Origin: Symsagittifera roscoffensis
Taxonomy: Eukaryota > Xenacoelomorpha > Acoela > Convolutidae
DNA length: 64,000 nt
Assembly (NCBI RefSeq): GCF_963678635.1
Contig: NC_087064.1
Span: forward strand, 36,713,716 to 36,777,715
Reading direction: 5' to 3'
Part shown: positions 57,655 to 64,000 of the stretch, piece after piece
How the letters are laid out: every line of letters starts with the position of its first letter
How positions within the stretch are numbered: position 1 is the stretch's first letter
The notes under the pieces: generated by a model
What the model was told of the DNA's origin: nothing
Seen by the model: only the letters and a program-made list of their open reading frames with translations
Database searches by the model: none
Translations under genes and position numbers: made by a program

Positions 57655-60000
57655 CTTGTCATTTTTCACTTAGTTTTTCGGCTAATCGCTGCATTGTCAG
57701 CGGGGCTGCAGGAGCAGCGCCACCGGTGCATCCACAAATCAGCCGGCAGAAGCTACTCTGCTCAACGTTTAAGTTTGCTTGCTGAAAGTTGGAGTTCGTC
57801 AGCGTTTGGTGATATTCGAATGCGTCTTTAGGAAGTTTTCGCGATGTTTTTTCATTGGGACTGAAAATTTTCACATCAAAGAAAGTGCGTTTAAATTGTG
57901 AAGCCAGAGTCCATTTGCTGAATATCAAGTCCCGGTTCATCTTCAGCTGTAGTTGAACCTTTGACAGAGATTTCGCCCTTTCTGTGTGTGTAACCGCCCT
58001 TTGCACAGTGTAGCGCATGTGTCAAATTAAAATTTTTACTACATGCGCACGTGAGTGGGTTTTTGCTCGCTTCCCATCCGTATCTTAAGTAAAAACCATT
58101 TCTGAAATTTGATTTATTCAGCTTGAAGTCGTATCTGCCTAGTGAAATGGTTAAACATTGAGCCAATTAGAGGCTCGCTTTTCAGAGTCCAGGTCGATTG
58201 CGTAATTATTGAAGTTCGTTTTCGTTCAGTTTATTCTATCATTTTTCAGTTTTTTGATATCCAAACAATTTTTTTCTTGCTGTATTATTGCTTTAACTGG
58301 ATCATGAGATTTGAGTAATAGTGAATTTTTGTTAGACCATTCTAAATAACTTTAATGGTCGGATAACAGCTTATTGATAAGGCCGCCATTTTTCGGTGGC
58401 AAGGAAAATCTCTCACGGAACTGAGGTTTAATGTTTCTTTACCTAATAGGTTAGATTTTTGTTGTTCTTTGATAACATTTTTACACTTTTCCAAGCTTTC
58501 CATAGTAATAGGCGTTGTCTTGGTTAGAAAAAAAAAGCTTTTCTTGAATTTTTTTAGTGTAGCAGGCATACAAGTTTTGAGGGGAAGCTTAAGCGATTTC
58601 CTTTAGTTCTTTCAAAATTTTGATTTGCTCATTCTGTTGAAACTCGAGGAATTTTTTACATTCAATTCTGTTCCTATAACAGAACCAAGCACTCGGGCGC
58701 CTCCCTTTATAGTTATTCATGTTTTTTCGAAGAATTTCTCTGCTTCAAGGAGTTTTTCATCTTCGAATTTGAGTTAGCATTTAGATGCTATAATTTGGTA
58801 GCCAAAAAATTTACTTTGTGATACAATTTCATCGAAGATGGTTGGTAGATTGCTTAAATTACGGACTGTGTTTCCATCTTCTGCATAACATTTCTGGGTT
58901 ACGTTTCTGCTGATAAAAAACATATGAGGGGTATTTTAACTAGACCGTACATCGCCATCGCTAGCGGATCCCCCTGGGTTGCTTCTTCATGAGAATAATT
59001 GGTTTTTATTAACGAAAAGTTTAGATGGACTCGAGTACGAGTTTCTGATTGCTGTTTTAAAAACTGGGCAAGTATTTTTGATGTTGTTCAATGCCACTTT
59101 TCGATTTAGCAAGTTGGCAGCGGTTTTGGCATCTACCAGTAAAACAGGAGGTTTTGCTGCATTGATCTATTAGCGTGTGGACCGCATGTTCAAGGCCACT
59201 ATTATGTCCTAGACAGAGTTGATAGTTTGAACCGAGTGGAGTTAGTTCGTTTTTTAGGCATTTTGTGTTTGTTCATACTATTATCCTGCGCATAGCTTCT
59301 TCTATGCCTATGGTTCTTACTCCTGGGTTCTTATCTTAGTGTATTAATCTACATGGTTCAGTTAATTCTTGATTTAGTTCTTCGGTAGCCATTTTCTTGC
59401 AGTTTTAGCTGATGTGTTTTCATTCAATTGCATGGAGGCCAAATGGTCCATGAGATCCGTGCGTTCTCATGGCTGCTTTTTTGATCTGTTGACCTTTTAT
59501 CAGATCATATATCGATGACTGGAAATTTATTTATTTCATTTGAGACTGGTGTAATCTAGTTCCCATCAATTGGTTCAGATGGTGGATGCTTCTCAATAAG
59601 ATTCTGTTCTATTGTCTTACTGTTGACGATCTCGTCGAGAGAAAAACGCTTTGGTTGTGTCCATTAGTTTTGCTACTGCACTTGATATTTTTCCAGTATT
59701 CATTAGTTTGTTTAACTGTTGCGCTTCAGTTTCAATTTTTTTCAATTTCCTTTTGTCAAATGCATTTACAGCACCTTCGCTTCATCATATAGGTCATCCA
59801 GGTATCTGTCCTACTATTGCTTAAGTCGCCTTGCTATTGTTTTAGATAAACATCCATCGTTTTCGGACTTTGTTTTTCACAGTAGTAAATGTGGAAAGAT
59901 CATTGCTTCATGCATTGCGAAGTTATTTTCGTTGGTTTCTATAAAGCTCTTCAGCGTTCTATTGGAGGTTTCAATAAAGTTTTAATCAACCATTTTTTTT
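57655..60000 (-). pseudogene. Reverse transcriptase with C-terminal CCHC and endonuclease-like domain
   Basis: Read on the minus strand from ~59990: TGKISSAVAKLMD (about 59690), HGPFGLHAIE (59440), KNPGVRTIGI and EEAMRRII (59290-59330), LGSNYQLCLGHNSGLEHAVH (59185-59240), VDAKTA (about 59130), SPSKLFVNKNQLFSHEEATQ and GDPLAMAMYGL (58945-59040). The palm box then reads CYAEDG where Y-A-D-D is expected (about 58885). After a Lys-rich region come YDFKLNKSNFRNGFYLRYGW (58085-58145) and CACSKNFNLTHALHCAKGG (about 57995-58052, a CCHC finger). FFDVKIFSPNEK and EQSSFCRLICGCTGGAAPA (57690-57870) complete a domain that looks like a PD-(D/E)XK-type nuclease. Several frameshifts and a deletion after the finger. 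I know this domain set from cnidarian and other invertebrate genomes but cannot place the clade (non-LTR is likely). Confidence 0.8.
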
Positions 60001-61225
60001 GAGATCATAAAATCGGTTTCCGGTGGATCACTTCGGTGTATATTTTCGTTTTGGTCTCTCTGAGTTCTGGACAGGGGTTCGACCATGGTTCTTGTATTGT
60101 TACAGAATCTATAGTGGAGGGTTTTCTTGAGTTATGTGAGTGTGGAGCAGTGGACGGGTGAGGGTTTAGTTGGGGGAGCGTGGGTGTATCTAGGTTTTAG
60201 CGATTGCATTTATGTGTTTCGTTAGCTGAGGAGGTGCAAACTGGGAGGTGCAGCGATGACAGCTGAAATCGTCATAGTGATCACTGCTGCCGCCTAGGCA
60301 GCTGCATTTTACATGCATGTAGCCGGGGAATGTAAAGCACCAAACAACTCCGCCTCGCAAGCTGTTGAAACAATAAGTGTATGTGGGTGTACAAATCTAT
60401 TTATCATATTAAACTACACATGATTATGAATATAAATTCTACAATGTACTTCAGATTTATGACAGTTACTTAGACACTTTGGTTTGTATTGCAAAACTGT
60501 TAAAAACAGATCATGAAGCGTTGCGCCGTGGTAGGAATGAATTGTTGAGTTAACTAGAGCTGTTTTGAAATATTTGGTCCTTGAAGGCCCGTTAACTAGT
60601 TTCTGTGAAAGCTCAGAGAAGCGTCTTGCCTGGAATTGCGGCATCTACCTGAAATACTGACAACTGGGGCAAGAAAAGAAGCTCTTTGAGTCTTGAATTG
60701 ATTTATGAATACTTTCAATTAGTGTTTATAATTGGTTTCAGGCAAGGGCGTGGAAAAAAAAAGAGTAAGGAAAGGTACAACTTTTGGAGGCCGTTCTACC
60801 AGCTCACTCTTTGCATCTATTTACGCCAGATAGACTACACTCGACTAAAGCTGGGATGACAAGATTTGGTAAGATAAATCAGTGAGGAAAAAAATAAATT
60901 CAAAATTTTAATTCAAACGTTTTTGCTCATTTTAAGAATCATCAGGAATAGAATTTTCTCCAATATTCACAAAACGAACACAAATCTGAAAAAAAGACAA
61001 AAATGTCTAATAAAACTTTAATGTTTTTTGACCAATCAATATTAAATAACTGTTTTTACATAATTATTTACAATATCATTAAAAAAAATTTCCCGTATAT
61101 TTCTTAGATTCTCAGTTTTTTGTTTTTTCATTGTTATAAAATTTCGATTTGGGAATATTTTTGATACTGACATGTCATTTTTTTGAAATTTAGCCTTGTA
61201 ACACATTCTTTAAATTTTTAGTGAT
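60001..61225. other. Unassigned stretch
   Basis: 60115-60360 is GC-richer and could be the 5' part of the RT element on the minus strand. No domain was recognised. 60860-61200 is AT-rich. Confidence 0.45.
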
Positions 61226-62900
61226 AGTTCGCGGCTCTTGAATCAAATTTAATGCGTCTGTTGATTTTTGGCCTTTCTCTCCAAACATGCAAAACTTCTA
61301 GTGTGAGTAGCTTCTGAGTGTTGGCTGTTTGGTGTTTATTCTCTGACTTAAGCTCAAGAGTACCACCTACCTCCTTATAACCTTCTCACAAGTGTTGCCC
61401 TACTGGGTAGTCCTCTTTGCGGTGTTCATCGACCCTCGTGGCTAAATATCGGACTGTCTGGCCAACATAGGTGGAGTTACATCCTTTACATGTAAGTTTA
61501 TACACCAATTTGGATCTCAGTTCACAAGCAAAAGAAGTTTTGAGGGATGGCAAGCATGTTTTTTGAATTTTTTTTGTTGTAAAGATGGTTTGTGCCCCAA
61601 ATATTTGCCGAATTTTTGCAGATAACCATTGAGATGGATTGCCTAGATATTATTTTGTAAAAAAGGGGTGAGTCTTTCGACCAATTATCTTTTCTCGGTT
61701 CTGACGCCGTCACCTCTAAACTGTTGTTTCACTCAATGATCTTGTTAAGAGTATCAAGCACTATATTGTCCGACCAGGTTTTCGGATATTGATTTTCAAT
61801 CCATTTTTACGATTTTTCTCCAATGCCCGGTTGAAACTTTCCCACGATGACGTACTTCTGAAAACACTAGGGCCCGTCATTTCAATAACGTTTCTGTGTA
61901 TTGCGGCCTCTAAAATTTAGAATGGTGCCGGTATCACTGAGTTTTTCGTACCAACTTTATGTGAGCTTTTTTCCTGAATCCACGTTAACAAAATATCTTT
62001 ACTATCAAGTTCTTTTATGGTGAACTGCAAGTTTGGATGGATCTTATTGGCAGGCTCGAGGACTACCCCAGGATCGCCTTCGACAGTTCTAAATATCTCG
62101 TCCACATATCTTAGAAAAACTTTGACGTCATTCTCAGTTCGATCTGCTTCTTGTTGTTTTGTACAAGTCATGCATTACCATACTGTTTCAGCGATGTTTG
62201 CCTACTCGGATTCCGATATGCTACCACGCCCTAGGTGGTACCAATTCAAACAAGCTTCTATATTCTACCCTTTAAGTTCAACATGTAACCTTTTTCTGAT
62301 ATCCAGCGCAGATTTGCTTGTTATCCTCATATAGCACAGTCAATTTTGGTACTTCTTTCAATAAGTCAGCAGCGTATTTTTAAGCCACAAATTGCCAATG
62401 TTTAATTTAGGTGGTCATTTGAGCTACCAGCTAAAGAAAGGACGTGACGAAGTGCACTTTTGCTAATCCATACAGCCTAGCCGGCTGCGCTCCCGTTGAT
62501 CTTAGCTCTTCGCTAACCTCGTATTTCTTTTTCATGGCAAGTAATTCTTTTCAGTTTTTTCCTTTTCAATTTTTATGATCACGGTGTCTGTCAGATTTTT
62601 TCTCTCAGTAAGTTGTTCTGCCTGTAATAAATTTTTCAATTTTTTCTAAAATGTCTGCTTTTTCATTACACAAAAACCCTACCCCTTATCAAAAGGCACT
62701 GCCAGAATACCGTAGTCCTTTGAATTTGTTTCCTTCATTGAATTAGTTTGGTACGGGATTTTTTGGTCCAAAACTTGAGACTTTCCGCACCTACTGCGAT
62801 CAAATCACTTCATCTAAGATTCTGTCTAACATTACCCGAGTTTGACACAGTCGAACCACCGTCGCGAACAAAAAAGGACGTTAAGGACGTTAGCGTCAAA
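61225..62900 (-). pseudogene. Penelope-like element: RT plus GIY-YIG endonuclease
   Basis: Minus strand, from the right: LAVPFDKG and GFCVMKKQTF (62650-62710), an N-terminal block typical of Penelope proteins; then GAQPARLYGLAKVH (62455-62500), RT block 1. The middle RT core is mostly deleted (62180-62440). FLRYVDEIFRTVEGDPG (62060-62115) is the palm, with the second Asp replaced by Glu. NKIHPNLQFTIKELDSKDIL follows. At 61395-61500 comes KLVYKLTCKGC and STYVGQTVRYLATRVDEH, a clear GIY-YIG nuclease with the Arg and the later Glu positions present. LLTLEVLHVWRERPKINR (61240-61290) closes the domain. Stops and frame changes throughout; the EN part has one in-frame stop. Confidence 0.88.
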
Positions 62901-63252
62901 TTTGTTATTTCAATTTTTATGATCACGGTGTCTGTCAGATTTTTTCTCTCAGTAAGTTGTTCTGCCTGTAATAAATTTTTCAATTTTTTCTAAAATGTCT
63001 GCTTTTTCATTACACAAAAACCCTACCCCTTATCAAAAGGCACTGCCAGAATACCGTAGTCCTTTGAATTTGTTTCCTTCATTGAATTTGTTTGGTACGG
63101 GATTTTTTGGTCCAAAACTTGAGACTTTCCGCACATACTGCGATCAAATCACTTCATCTAAGATTCTGTCTAACATTACCCGAGTTTGACACAGTCGAAC
63201 CAACGTCGTGAACAAAAATGGACGTTAAGGACGTTAGCGTCAAATTTGTTAT
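62565..63252. repeat. 344-bp tandem duplication
   Basis: 62565-62908 is repeated at 62909-63252 with only a handful of differences (for example TAGTTTG/TTGTTTG near 62744/63088, and CACCGTC/CAACGTC). The left unit begins inside the Penelope coding remnant, so the N-terminal block LAVPFDKG is present twice. Confidence 0.97.
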
Positions 63253-64000
63253 GAAGAGGAGGGTCGGAATGTTCAAGAATTTTACTTTTTCAAACCATCG
63301 ATTAGATCCAGAACAGTTATCAGAAATGTAAGAACGGCCTTTGGCTAAAAAGGGACAATAAAACAGAACTTAGTGAGACAACCGAATGAACAAGACGAAA
63401 AACAGTCAGAAGAATATAAGAGAAGAGGAAGCCTCTTATCGTGATAACAGGACACAATATGACAGACACTCAACGTAAGAAAATAAGACAAAAGGATGGT
63501 CCAATGGGACATCCGGAGCGGATCCATATCCTCTCGTGCCACGAAATTGGAGAGATAACAACCTTTACGCCGGGAGAAGACGGAATTGGAAGCTCGGCGT
63601 CCAGAGACTTTTGTATGTTTGAGAGATATTAAACACATATTTTTAGCTACTGTAATGCCCTGAACGATTTAATTAACTCCAATATTGTGTAGTGTTTCAG
63701 AACATGAGTAGTTAGAAAGAGGAAAGAGTCAATCTATCTCCAATGGAATTAGTATATAACTTTCACAAAAAAAACATAGTAAATAATGGTTTTCCAGCTT
63801 TTTAAAATAGTAATCATGTAGTCTGGGGATCCGAGACCCAGCTGTGTGGTTATTTTGGCATGTAAACGAAAGCTGATCAAAAGTCGTTTGACTGATAGCC
63901 TAAAACTGGTAATTTTTCATTTAATACTAAACAGACCAGAAAACTAACTGGCTAGGTCTAGACAGTTAAAAACGAATAGAACTAGGGTAACTGACGTATG
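63253..64000. other. Unassigned stretch to window end
   Basis: A plus-strand frame (63441-63632, 63 codons) and an overlapping minus-strand frame (63345-63638) are open, but neither has recognisable content. It may contain the 5' region of the Penelope element. Confidence 0.45.

Noticed and set aside
63345-63638. 97-codon minus-strand and 63-codon plus-strand frames near the window end
   Set aside because: They overlap each other with no recognisable content.

Overview
The window looks like intergenic, strongly AT-rich DNA from an invertebrate animal genome, probably a marine one. I found no intact protein-coding gene and no host gene I can name. Nearly everything recognisable is a decayed transposable element, a large duplication or a palindrome. 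The lineage hint rests on the element mix: Penelope-like elements with a GIY-YIG endonuclease, a CR1-type LINE with a 2A-like N-terminus, a FLYWCH-type MULE transposase, a tRNA-derived SINE with a tail like those of aquatic animals, and an RT family I associate with cnidarian-like genomes. I cannot name the species.

Layout. 1-2827 is a large imperfect palindrome with a 200-N gap in its left arm. 2.8-9.7 kb is unassigned, apart from a TATG-rich tract with an internal tandem duplication (5.6-7.2 kb). 10.5-12.4 kb holds a second foldback centred on a (TA)n tract, fused to a repeat that ends in a short hairpin. 12428-19800 is a full-length but dead Ty3/Gypsy retrotransposon with two LTRs, containing a SINE. 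20.2-21.0 kb has overlapping ORFs of unknown nature. 21632-21949 is a hAT-like MITE with a perfect 8-bp target duplication. 23.3-25.9 kb holds four more copies of the hairpin-ended repeat, one nested in another. 26.3 kb is a palindromic minisatellite. 27.9-29.1 kb is a MULE transposase pseudogene.

29.1-52.7 kb is a mosaic of direct duplications: A/B (2.4 kb), X/X' (0.35 kb), C/D/E (2.15 kb, including a 1322-bp tandem) and F/G (5.4 kb). Junctions lie at CACGTACCCC-rich minisatellites and ATAATCGATTAT palindromes. F and G each carry a Penelope-like element on the minus strand, with candidate pLTRs. 53.9-56.8 kb is a CR1-type LINE on the plus strand. 57.0-60.0 kb is a minus-strand RT element with a C-terminal CCHC finger and an endonuclease-like domain. 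61.2-63.25 kb is a third Penelope-like element (minus) with a recognisable GIY-YIG domain and a 344-bp tandem duplication. All coding pieces carry stops, frameshifts or damaged catalytic motifs, so nothing here is likely to work as a pathway. The most unusual items are the hairpin-ended repeat family with self-nesting, the two large palindromes, and the breakpoint structure of the duplications.
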